Below are positions 25,162-32,752 of a stretch of DNA of 40,285 nucleotides, in pieces. The stretch's first letter is position 1. Every line of letters begins with the position of its first letter. The stretch spans positions 1 through 40,285 of the forward strand of contig JBAYOV010000035.1 of assembly GCA_041678045.1 (NCBI GenBank), read 5' to 3'. Under the pieces are notes generated by a model. That model was not told the DNA's origin, made no database searches, and worked only from the letters and a program-made list of their open reading frames with translations. Origin of the DNA: UBA2357 sp041678045. GTDB lineage: Bacteria; Pseudomonadota; Gammaproteobacteria; Burkholderiales; Rhodocyclaceae. A program made the translations under genes and the position numbers.

Positions 25162-25773
25162 TCAGGACAGGCGCAGGCAGTCGTCCGCCCAGCGCGCGGC
25201 GTCCTGCTCGGCGTGGGTCACGAACAGCAGCATGCGCTGCCCCTGGCGCACCTCTTCGCGCACCCACTCACCGGCCAGCGCAGTGCTGTCCGCATCGAGT
25301 GCGCTGAACGGCTCATCCAGCAACACCACCGGCTGCTCGCGCAACACCGTGCGAATCAGCGCCACCCGCTGCCGCTGACCGCCAGACAAGGCCGAGGGCA
25401 TGCGTTCGAGCAGGCCATCCACCCCCAGCCGTGCGCAGGCTTGCATGACACGCTGCCACTGCACCGGCGTCGGGCGCCCCTGCCGGAAACCCAGCTTCAG
25501 ATTGTCGGCCACCGGGAGATGCTCGAACAGGTTGTGATCCTGAAACAGCATCGCCACCGGGCGGCGCTCCGGTGGCAGGGGCAGCAGCGACACGCCATCC
25601 AGCCGGATGTCACCCGCACGCAGCGGCACGAAACCGGCGATCGCATCGAGCAGCGTGCTCTTGCCCACGCCGCTGGGGCCCATCACGGCCAGCAGGCGAC
25701 CCCGCTCCAGACAGAAATCATGACCGTCGTGCTGCGCCCCCCGGTCGGGCACCGCCTGCCGCACCTCAAGCAT
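25162..25773 (-). CDS. thiQ: Thiamine ABC transporter ATP-binding protein ThiQ
   Basis: A 203-residue ABC ATPase, short as ThiQ proteins are. Walker A is GPSGVGKST near 32-40, the Q-loop lies in MLFQDHNLFEHLPV, the signature is LSGGQRQR and Walker B is VVLLDEPFSALD, followed by the H-loop histidine in FVTHAEQD. It powers import of thiamine or its phosphates with ThiP and ThiB. Its start overlaps the end of thiP by 8 bases, indicating coupling, and the operon is headed by a TPP riboswitch, which supports the thiamine assignment. Confidence 0.93.
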   Translation of the reverse strand: MLEVRQAVPDRGAQHDGHDFCLERGRLLAVMGPSGVGKSTLLDAIAGFVPLRAGDIRLDGVSLLPLPPERRPVAMLFQDHNLFEHLPVADNLKLGFRQGRPTPVQWQRVMQACARLGVDGLLERMPSALSGGQRQRVALIRTVLREQPVVLLDEPFSALDADSTALAGEWVREEVRQGQRMLLFVTHAEQDAARWADDCLRLS

Positions 25774-27418
25774 GATCGTGCTCCAGCAGCCTCAGCGCAG
25801 CCAGCGCGAGCAGCAGCAACAGCAGCGAAGCCAGCGCCGCATCGGCCAGCCGGTACGCCCCCGCCAGCGCATGGATCATCCATGGCAGGGTCGGCGCTGC
25901 CGCATCGCCAAACACCCCGAACAAGGCCACATCGCCCAGTGCCAGCACCAGCGCAATCGCCATGGCGCGGCGCAGGGCCGGGCGCAGGTACGGCCCGCTC
26001 ACCCGGCGCCAGCGTGCCCACGGCCCCAGCCCGAGATCGGCCACCAGACGCCGGTACTGCGCCTCGAAATCGAACACCCGGGGCCGCAACTGCTGAAACA
26101 CAAAAGGCAGCGCAACCAAGGCATTGAACACCACCACCGCCAGCACACCCCAACGCAACCAGTCCACCACCGGCATGAGCAGCACATACACCCCCACCGA
26201 CAACACCATCGCCGGCACCACCAGCTGATGCTGTGCAAGCAGTTCCACCCGCCGACGCCCTGCCGGCCACTGCCGCCACAGCGACAGGCAGGCCAGCGCC
26301 AGCCCCAGTGACAGCGCGGCAGCACTGCCCGCCAGCACCAGCGAGCGCAGACCCGCCGCACCCAGCGCTGCCCACGGCAGGGCTGCAAATTGATCGAGCT
26401 CCCCAAGCCGCCCCCCCAGCGCGGTGGGCAGCAGCACCAGCAAGGGCAACAACAGGCACAGCGCACACAACGCATACGCCAGCCGGCCGGCCCACAGCCC
26501 CCAGCGCCCCGGCTGCGGACGCCAATGCCCGCCCGCCGATGCGCTCAACCACTGCAGGTTGCTCCAGCGCAGCAGCATCATGAACAGCCCCCCGGCCACC
26601 AGCAGCTGCACCCCGGCGAGCAACAGCGCCTCGGACGGATTGAAGTCGAACTTCAGCGCCTGATAGATCGCCACCTCCAGCGTGGTCGCACGCGGACCGC
26701 CCCCCAGTGCGAGCACCACCGCAAAGCTGTTGAAGCACAGCAGGAACACAAAACCGAACACCCCGGGCAGCACCGACCGCAGCGCCGGCCACTCCACCCG
26801 CCGGAAACGCTGCCAGCCACTCAGGCCCAGCTGGGCGGCGAGCTTCCAGGCGCCATCGGGAATCGCACGCCAGCGAAAGCACAGCACCCGCACCGCAAAC
26901 GGCAAATTGAGATACACATGGGCAATGACAATGCCGGCCAGCCCATACAAGTTCCAACCCTCACCCAGCCATGGACTCAACCAGCCCGAACGCCCCAGCA
27001 ACACCACCAACCCGGTGACCAGCACCAGCGGCGGCATCACGAAACACAGCAGACACAAGCGCAGGAACGCCGCTCGCGCCGGCAACCCCGGGTCCAGCGC
27101 CACCGCACGGGCCACCGGCAAGGCCAGACCCACCGCCAGCACCGCACTCAGCAGCGCCTGCCACAACGAAAAGCGCAGCACCTGCCAAAACCAGGCCTCC
27201 CCCAGCACCACAGGCGCCGCCGACCAGTCGCCCCGCACGGCCAGGGCCAGAAAGGCGAGCACGCTCAATCCGCTCACCAGCCCCAGGGCCAGCCCACCGG
27301 CCAGCCACGCGGGTGCGGCCAGCGGCAGGCTCAACGCCGCATCGGGGCGGCATGACCGGCCGAGTACGCGCACGACGCTCATCGCATCGGCTGCAGCAGA
27401 ACGCACAGCACCGGCCAC
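25766..27418 (-). CDS. thiP: Thiamine ABC transporter permease ThiP
   Basis: A 550-residue inner-membrane permease with about twelve hydrophobic segments and two binding-protein-dependent transport domains fused in tandem, as in ThiP. Each half carries an EAA-type coupling loop (for example DGAWKLAAQLGLSGWQRFRRV in the first half and YRRLVADLGLGPWARWRRV in the second). The start is uncertain: GTG at 27418, 11 bases after the thiB stop, or ATG at 27382 (MSVVRVLG); neither has a strong ribosome site. It lies between thiB and thiQ in one operon. Confidence 0.92.
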   Translation of the reverse strand: MAGAVRSAAADAMSVVRVLGRSCRPDAALSLPLAAPAWLAGGLALGLVSGLSVLAFLALAVRGDWSAAPVVLGEAWFWQVLRFSLWQALLSAVLAVGLALPVARAVALDPGLPARAAFLRLCLLCFVMPPLVLVTGLVVLLGRSGWLSPWLGEGWNLYGLAGIVIAHVYLNLPFAVRVLCFRWRAIPDGAWKLAAQLGLSGWQRFRRVEWPALRSVLPGVFGFVFLLCFNSFAVVLALGGGPRATTLEVAIYQALKFDFNPSEALLLAGVQLLVAGGLFMMLLRWSNLQWLSASAGGHWRPQPGRWGLWAGRLAYALCALCLLLPLLVLLPTALGGRLGELDQFAALPWAALGAAGLRSLVLAGSAAALSLGLALACLSLWRQWPAGRRRVELLAQHQLVVPAMVLSVGVYVLLMPVVDWLRWGVLAVVVFNALVALPFVFQQLRPRVFDFEAQYRRLVADLGLGPWARWRRVSGPYLRPALRRAMAIALVLALGDVALFGVFGDAAAPTLPWMIHALAGAYRLADAALASLLLLLLALAALRLLEHDHA

Positions 27419-27428
27419 GCCGGTCTCA

Positions 27429-28439
27429 TCAGCGGCTCACCGCGCTACGCCATTCGCGCACCCAGTCCTGCCGCGAAGCACTCACCGTCGCCGGATCGAA
27501 ACCGATGCGCTGCGGCTGGGGCAAAGCCGCAAAATCCGGCGGCAGCTCAACATCGCTGCGCACCGGCAGCATCCAGTTGCTCACTGCAATCAGCGCCTGC
27601 GTGTCCCGCTCCAGCAAAAAGGCCACGAAATCGCGCGCCAGCGCCGGCTCACGCGCACCGGCGACCACTGCGGCCAGCTCCACCTGCGCCACATGACCTT
27701 CACTGAACATCGCGGCCCGGTAACGGTCGGTCTGCTCGGTCAGGAGGTGATAGGCGGGCGAGGTGGTATAGCTCAGCACCAGATCGGCCTCCCCTTCCAG
27801 AAACAGGCCATACGCCTCGGTCCAGCCACCGGTCACGGTCACCGTATTGGCGGCCAGTTGTGACCAGCGCGCTGCCGCCTGTCCGCCGAACACGGCCTTC
27901 ATCCAGTGCACCAGCCCCAGCCCCGGCGTGCTGGTGCGCGGGTCCTGATAAATCACCCGCGCCTCTCCGCTGACCAGCTCAGCGAGCGATGCCGGCGGCC
28001 GGGCGGTGTGCGCGCTGTCGTAGATGAAGGCAAAGTAGCCATAGTCGAATGGCACGAAATCGGCATCCGACCAGGCCAGCGCGTCCACCAGCGGCACACT
28101 GCCGTAATCGACCCCGTGCGGCTGGGTGAGTCCCTGCGCACGCGCCTCCTCCATCAGCGAGTCATCCAGACCGACGATCACGTCGGCCCGGCTGCGCGCG
28201 CCTTCCAGCCGCAGGCGGTTGAGCAGCGCCACTCCATCCTCGGCCCCCACAAAGCGCACGCTGCATGCGCAACGCTGCTCGAAGCGCTTCTTCAGCTCCG
28301 GACCGGGGCCCCATTCGCTGGCAAACGAGTCATAGGTGTACACAGTCAACTGCGCGGCGGGTTCGGCCGCCTGCGCTGGCAGCACCGGGAGCACGGCGCA
28401 CAGGGCCACGGTGGCCAGACGCAAGACAGGGAGAGGCAT
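27429..28439 (-). CDS. thiB: Thiamine ABC transporter periplasmic binding protein ThiB
   Basis: A 336-residue periplasmic solute-binding protein. The signal peptide runs MPLPVLRLATVALCAVLPVL to AQA. The mature protein starts with TVYTYDSFASEWGPGP, the typical ThiB beginning, and contains DVIVGLDDSLMEEA, VPFDYGYFAFIYD and LSYTTSPAYHL, characteristic of the thiamine-binding family. The ATG at 28439 was chosen because it begins a proper signal peptide, with GGAA about 5 bases upstream. Upstream codons lie in the riboswitch leader. First gene of thiBPQ. Confidence 0.94.
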   Translation of the reverse strand: MPLPVLRLATVALCAVLPVLPAQAAEPAAQLTVYTYDSFASEWGPGPELKKRFEQRCACSVRFVGAEDGVALLNRLRLEGARSRADVIVGLDDSLMEEARAQGLTQPHGVDYGSVPLVDALAWSDADFVPFDYGYFAFIYDSAHTARPPASLAELVSGEARVIYQDPRTSTPGLGLVHWMKAVFGGQAAARWSQLAANTVTVTGGWTEAYGLFLEGEADLVLSYTTSPAYHLLTEQTDRYRAAMFSEGHVAQVELAAVVAGAREPALARDFVAFLLERDTQALIAVSNWMLPVRSDVELPPDFAALPQPQRIGFDPATVSASRQDWVREWRSAVSR

Positions 28440-28535
28440 GATGTTCCGGTTCCGAAGTGCAGGCGCGACATGGAAGATGGCACGCCAAAGTGGCTCGAAA
28501 ACCAGCACAACCGGTGCAAGGACAGGGGCAGCGAC

Positions 28536-28569
28536 AAAACAGCCTGCAGGCAGCGCTCGGGCAGCCTGC
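28536..28569 (-). terminator. Possible expression-platform terminator of the TPP riboswitch
   Basis: On the reverse strand GCAGGC (28564-28569) can pair with GCCTGC (28546-28551), followed six bases later by TTTT (28536-28539). It lies just downstream of the aptamer, so ligand-dependent transcription attenuation is possible. The stem is short; control by translation instead cannot be excluded. Confidence 0.35.
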
Positions 28570-28580
28570 GACATCGCGAT

Positions 28581-28655
28581 CTCATTCCCTACGCCAGTGC
28601 TAACTGGTTCAGGTTCAACGGGTTTAGACTCTCAGCCCAAGGGCACCCCGATGAG
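28581..28655 (-). ncRNA. TPP riboswitch (THI element) controlling thiBPQ
   Basis: Read on the reverse strand, the closing helix CTCAT/ATGAG brackets the conserved core: GGGGTGCCC, CTGAGA (plus-strand 28630-28635), GAACCTGA (28609-28616), then CAGTTAGCACTGGCGTAGGGA. These are the invariant thi-box elements binding thiamine pyrophosphate. The aptamer begins about 140 bases before the thiB start codon. Binding of TPP would reduce expression of the thiamine importer. Confidence 0.96.
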
Positions 28656-29526
28656 ACAAGCCTTGAGTATAGCAACCCCGGCCCTGCCACACACCTCTCC
28701 GAACCTGCCCGCCGGCTGCCTGGCCCGCCTGGGCAAGGTGCGCGCCATGCATTTTCTGGCCAGCGGCAGTGCCCATGCCCACTGGCTCATCGACAGCGTC
28801 GACGGCGAACAGCCCCGCCATGTCTGGCGCGCCAGTGCCAGTCCGGCCACCACGCCGGGCGCCAGCGAACAAGCCGAAGTGAGCGCCCTGCGCAGCATTG
28901 CCGGCCGACCCTGGGCACCACGGCTGCTCGCCCACTACCCCGGCGAAGGGCTGCTGTTCGAATACATCGAAGGCGAACACCCGGAACCCGCCACGCTTGC
29001 GCCGGCAGCCCGCACCGCCCTGATCGATGTGCTGCTCGAGTGCTGGCAGACCCCCTGCGCCGGCCCGCCCCGCGACTATCCCGCACTGGTGCGCGACTAC
29101 GCCCGCCGCGCCGCCCCCGGAGCCACCCGCGACCGGCTGGTCACCGCCCTGCTCGCAGACTGCGCACGCTGGCCCGCCACCGTCAGCCGCTTCACCCACC
29201 ACGACCTGCATGCCGGCAACCTGCTGATCGCGGCCGATGGACAATGGCACCTGCTGGACTGGGAATACGCGGGTCCCGGCAACCCATGGTTCGACGCCGC
29301 CGCGCTGGACATCATGCTCGTCCTGCAGCCCGACGAACGCCAGCGCATCGAAACCCTGCTCGGCCCCGCTCCGCCCGGGCACTGGGCCCGCATGCGCGAC
29401 TGGCATCGCCGGTTGGGTCAGTTGTGGGCCCTGGCACGCACCGACGGGCCGCACCTGCCCACAAAGCCTCACGGACAGTGCATCTGCCCGCCAATCCGCC
29501 GGCACGCCCCGGACGGACCAAAATAA
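28651..29526 (+). CDS. Phosphotransferase family protein, probable thiamine kinase (ThiK-like)
   Basis: A 291-residue APH/choline-kinase-fold protein. The catalytic loop THHDLHAGNLL carries H184, D185 and the metal-binding N190; the DFG-equivalent is D203 in LLDWEYAGPGNPWFD. These resemble E. coli ThiK (thiamine kinase) and choline kinases. Because it is divergent from a riboswitch-controlled thiamine importer, phosphorylation of imported thiamine is the best guess. The ATG at 28651 has AAGGGC about 8 bases before it; an ATG at 28747 is an alternative. The start codon lies opposite the riboswitch. The 3' end overlaps the convergent DUF4124 gene by 58 bases. Confidence 0.82.
   Translation: MRQALSIATPALPHTSPNLPAGCLARLGKVRAMHFLASGSAHAHWLIDSVDGEQPRHVWRASASPATTPGASEQAEVSALRSIAGRPWAPRLLAHYPGEGLLFEYIEGEHPEPATLAPAARTALIDVLLECWQTPCAGPPRDYPALVRDYARRAAPGATRDRLVTALLADCARWPATVSRFTHHDLHAGNLLIAADGQWHLLDWEYAGPGNPWFDAAALDIMLVLQPDERQRIETLLGPAPPGHWARMRDWHRRLGQLWALARTDGPHLPTKPHGQCICPPIRRHAPDGPK
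28666..28671 (-). promoter_or_regulatory. -10 box of the thiBPQ transcript
   Basis: TATACT on the reverse strand lies so that transcription would begin near 28659, about 4 bases before the riboswitch closing helix. No good -35 hexamer was seen (GTGTGT at 17-base spacing). Confidence 0.55.
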
Positions 29527-30119
29527 GTGTTGCCCGCCCCACGGGGGTAGCGCTGCCCCCGGGTGTCCCAGCAGCCGCCCGAATCGCAGTTGCTGATGAC
29601 CGACGGTCCCGGGTGTGGTCCGTACCGGCCGCCCGTTTCAACCTGGGTATTCGTATTGACATTCACTTCGGTGCGGTCCGGCTCGCGCATGCCACAGGCG
29701 CCATACATGGCCGAGCGCTTCATCTCGATGTCCGCCTGATTCTGCAGCAGGGAGCCGGCCGCCAGTTCATAGGAGCGACGGGCCTGCTGGCAGGCCCAGC
29801 CGTCGATGCGCTGCGCCTGCAGATCGGGCTGGGTCAGACCCGTGGCGGGCTGCGCCTGCACACGGCGCTCCTGCGCCTCGAGTTGCTCGCGCAGCTGGCG
29901 GATCTCGCTGCGCAAGGCCTGCTCGCGCGCACCGGAAGCGTCCAGGGTGTTCGGTCGTACCACCTGCGGCCCGCCGTGCTCGCCCGGCCCACAGGCCCGG
30001 TCGGAAAAGCGTACCGTGCCGCTGGCCTCATCCACGCAGCGGTACACCACCGTCTGCCCGGCGAGCCCGAACAGGCACAACGGCACCAGCAGAGCCACGA
30101 CCATCGATGATGTCTTCAT
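29469..30119 (-). CDS. DUF4124 domain exported coiled-coil protein
   Basis: A 216-residue protein with a signal peptide (MKTSSMVVALLVPLCLFGLA) and an N-terminal DUF4124 domain seen in VVYRCVDEASGTVRFSDRAC. A glutamate- and arginine-rich coiled coil follows at about 62-92, then a region with cysteines WACQQA and GACGM. The tail, rich in glycine, proline and aromatic residues with several cysteines, ends CRRIGGQMHCP. A perfect AGGAGGT ribosome site lies 5 bases before the ATG, suggesting strong translation. Function is unknown. Confidence 0.85.
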   Translation of the reverse strand: MKTSSMVVALLVPLCLFGLAGQTVVYRCVDEASGTVRFSDRACGPGEHGGPQVVRPNTLDASGAREQALRSEIRQLREQLEAQERRVQAQPATGLTQPDLQAQRIDGWACQQARRSYELAAGSLLQNQADIEMKRSAMYGACGMREPDRTEVNVNTNTQVETGGRYGPHPGPSVISNCDSGGCWDTRGQRYPRGAGNTYFGPSGACRRIGGQMHCP

Positions 30120-30269
30120 CGCACACCTCCTGCGAACAGCATTCGTTCATTCTCCCACAGACCGCCGGATTGCAGACGCGCACTTGCCCCCAGCCACCCT
30201 CCGCCCGGTAGAATCCCCCCAGCCCTGCCGCACAGTCGGCCACAACAACCTGAATGCAAGGAGACATAC

Positions 30270-31406
30270 GTGCCCGGTTTGCTTCCCGACGTCGATCCCG
30301 ACGGCCTGCTTGAATACTCGGTGGTGTTCACCGATCGATCGCTCAACCACATGTCGCACGCCTTCCAGGGCGTGATGCGCGACATTTCCGCCTTGCTGAA
30401 GAAGGTGTACAAGGCCCGTGCCGTGGCCCTCGTGCCCGGTGGTGGCACCTATGCCATGGAGGCCGTGGCACGCCAGTTCGCCACCCATCGCAAGTGTCTG
30501 GTGATCCGCAACGGCTGGTTCAGTTTCCGCTGGACGCAGATCTTCGAGATGGGCGCGATTCCGTCCGCATCGATCGTGCTCAAGGCCCGCCCGGTGGACG
30601 CCGTGCCCCAGGCCGCCTACGCGCCCGCCTCCATCGAGGAAGTGGTGGCCACCATCCGCGAACAACGCCCCGAAGTCGTTTTCGCCCCGCATGTGGAAAC
30701 CTCGTCGGGCATCATCCTGCCCGACGACTACCTGAAGCAGGTCGCCGCCGCCGTGCGCGAGGTGGATGGTCTGTTCGTGCTCGACTGCATTGCCTCGGGC
30801 ACGGTGTGGGTGGACATGGAGGCCTGCGGCGTGGATGTGCTGATCAGCGCCCCGCAAAAGGGTTGGTCAGGCTCGCCGAGCTGCGGCATGGTGATGCTTG
30901 GCGAGCGCGCCCGCGAGCGCATCGACGCCACCACCAGCACCAGCTTTGCCTGCGACCTGCGCAAGTGGTTGCAGATCATGGAGGCCTACGAGAACGGCGG
31001 CTTTGCCTATCACGCCACCATGCCCACCGATGCGCTGGCACGACTGCGCGACGTGATGAAAGAGGCCGAAGCCATCGGCTTCGACACCCTGTGCGAACGC
31101 CAGCAGAGCCTCGGCCACAAGGTGCGCACCCTGCTCGCCGCGCATGGCATCCGCAGCGTGGCCGCGCCCGGCTTCGAGGCCCCCGGCGTGGTGGTCAGCC
31201 ACACCCGCGACGACGGCCTGCATAACGGGAAGAAATTCATCGCCGCCGGCCTGCAGATCGCCGCCGGGGTGCCGCTGCAATGCGACGAAGGCCCGGACTT
31301 CAAGACCTTCCGCCTGGGCCTGTTCGGCCTGGACAAGCTGATGAACGTGGAGCGCACGGTCCAGGCACTGGCCGACGCACTCGACAAGGTGGAGCACTCC
31401 GCCTGA
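30270..31406 (+). CDS. Class V PLP-dependent aminotransferase
   Basis: A 378-residue fold-type I enzyme of the alanine-glyoxylate/serine-pyruvate aminotransferase group. It shows VPGGGTYAMEAVARQ near 56-70 (phosphate cup), the HVETSSGI motif and FVLDCIASG with the aspartate that contacts the pyridine nitrogen. K197 in SAPQKGWSGSPSCG is the Schiff-base lysine. The GTG start has an AAGGAG site 6 bases upstream. It stands alone, closed by a strong hairpin. The exact amino donor and acceptor cannot be told from sequence. Confidence 0.9.
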   Translation: MPGLLPDVDPDGLLEYSVVFTDRSLNHMSHAFQGVMRDISALLKKVYKARAVALVPGGGTYAMEAVARQFATHRKCLVIRNGWFSFRWTQIFEMGAIPSASIVLKARPVDAVPQAAYAPASIEEVVATIREQRPEVVFAPHVETSSGIILPDDYLKQVAAAVREVDGLFVLDCIASGTVWVDMEACGVDVLISAPQKGWSGSPSCGMVMLGERARERIDATTSTSFACDLRKWLQIMEAYENGGFAYHATMPTDALARLRDVMKEAEAIGFDTLCERQQSLGHKVRTLLAAHGIRSVAAPGFEAPGVVVSHTRDDGLHNGKKFIAAGLQIAAGVPLQCDEGPDFKTFRLGLFGLDKLMNVERTVQALADALDKVEHSA

Positions 31407-31415
31407 GGACCAGCC

Positions 31416-31447
31416 CCTGCCCGGCCGGATCAGCGGCCGGGCAGGGT
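31416..31447. terminator. Bidirectional hairpin between convergent aminotransferase and lipoprotein genes
   Basis: CCCTGCCCGGCCG (31416-31428) and CGGCCGGGCAGGG (31435-31447) form a perfect 13-bp stem with a 6-base loop, lying between two convergent stop codons. A T-run is missing. Confidence 0.6.
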
Positions 31448-31453
31448 GCAGCC

Positions 31454-32518
31454 TCACTCCTCCGGTTCGGGCTCGACCCGCACGACGGTGCGCGAAGTGC
31501 CGCTCACCGAACGCCCCTCGATCATCGCGCTGGCACGCAGTTCGAACACCAGCTCGGTGTCGGCTGCGACCACCGGGGCGAAGAAGCTCGGCGCTGCGGT
31601 GGTGGCATCGGCCAGGGCAACAGTGGGGCCACTGATCTGCACCCAGGCATAGCTCACATTGCTCACCGCCTGGCCGTTGTAGGTCACCGAGCCGGTCAGC
31701 TTGACCAATTCGCGCGACACCTTGGGCTGCACCACGCCTGCAAACACCACCAGTTCATCGCGCCGGTCGCTGTCTTCCACAATCACCAGCACCTCGGCCG
31801 TGACCATTTCCTCGCGTCCGTCGATCTGCGCAGTGGCAGTGACCCGGAACTGGTAGTCGCCCGCCGCACGCGGAATGAACTGCAAACGCTGCGTATTCAC
31901 CCCGGCCAGACGCAGATTGGCATCGGGCGAGGCGATCGCGGTCCATTCATAGCGCAGCTCGCGCATGGGCTTTTCGGACAGGGCTTCGGCATTGATCGTG
32001 ACCAACGTGTTGGTGACCAGCACTTCGCCCGCCTCATCCACCGTCAGCAAGGTCGGCGCCTCGATGCGGAAATTGCCGGTATCGCGCTCGGGTGCAACCA
32101 CCTTGAGCACGAACGCGGCCGATGCCGTCCCCTTGGATTCGGATTCGGCCATCGCCGCGATCCGCCACACCCCCGGCTCGGAAGTCGTTGGCACGCTCAG
32201 CTCGGCCGTGCATTGCCCGCGTCCGTCCTGATCCTTGATGGTCAGCGTGACCGTGGCGCAGTTGGCGTTGGCAATCTGCGGCGCCGGGCCGCTCGCTGGC
32301 GGGGTGATCGCCTCGATGCTCCAGCTCATCGCGGTGAGCGGTTCGTCTATGGCCTTGGCACTCGCATTCAGGCTCAAACGCCCGCCCGGCTGCAGGGTCA
32401 CTTCCTGGTTCGGGGTCACTCCGATGGTCACCTGCTGCTTGCGTCGCTCCAGCGCCCCGCCACAGCCCGCCACCAGCAGGGTGAAGAGCAACAGCAGCAC
32501 AATCGTACGTTTCATCAT
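31454..32518 (-). CDS. Ig-like/PKD-repeat outer-envelope lipoprotein
   Basis: A 354-residue lipoprotein. The signal sequence MMKRTIVLLLLFTLLVAGC ends in a lipobox (LVAGC), so C19 would be lipidated. The remainder looks like several beta-sandwich (PKD or Ig-like) repeats: YEWTAIASPDAN, VNTQRLQFIPRAAGDYQFRV and YAWVQISGPTVALADA are typical strands. AGGTG lies 6 bases before the first of two adjacent ATGs. It is divergent from the second Ycf46-like ATPase. A scaffold or adhesion-like role at the cell surface or periplasm is inference. Confidence 0.85.
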   Translation of the reverse strand: MMKRTIVLLLLFTLLVAGCGGALERRKQQVTIGVTPNQEVTLQPGGRLSLNASAKAIDEPLTAMSWSIEAITPPASGPAPQIANANCATVTLTIKDQDGRGQCTAELSVPTTSEPGVWRIAAMAESESKGTASAAFVLKVVAPERDTGNFRIEAPTLLTVDEAGEVLVTNTLVTINAEALSEKPMRELRYEWTAIASPDANLRLAGVNTQRLQFIPRAAGDYQFRVTATAQIDGREEMVTAEVLVIVEDSDRRDELVVFAGVVQPKVSRELVKLTGSVTYNGQAVSNVSYAWVQISGPTVALADATTAAPSFFAPVVAADTELVFELRASAMIEGRSVSGTSRTVVRVEPEPEE

Positions 32519-32752
32519 TCCAGTCACCTCTTGACGGTAATCGGACGCAAACCCGTGCGCCCTGTCCATGATTTACTGCATTCTGGCGCCAATCTTACAC
32601 GGCCCATGAGCGGAAGCTGCGCTCGAATAAGCCGGGAAAGCCCCCGCAAAGCCCGGTTTGCAAGGCCGGCTCGCGCAGCGCACTGCAAGCGCAGTGAATG
32701 GCTGGGTTACCATGTGCGCTCGCCCAAAACAGCCCGATGCGGAAACCCTGCG

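Noticed and set aside
32681..32696. Perfect hairpin CACTGC-AAGC-GCAGTG between the lipoprotein and AAA+ genes
   Set aside because: Short and without a T-run or family support; could be an operator, but there is nothing to decide it.
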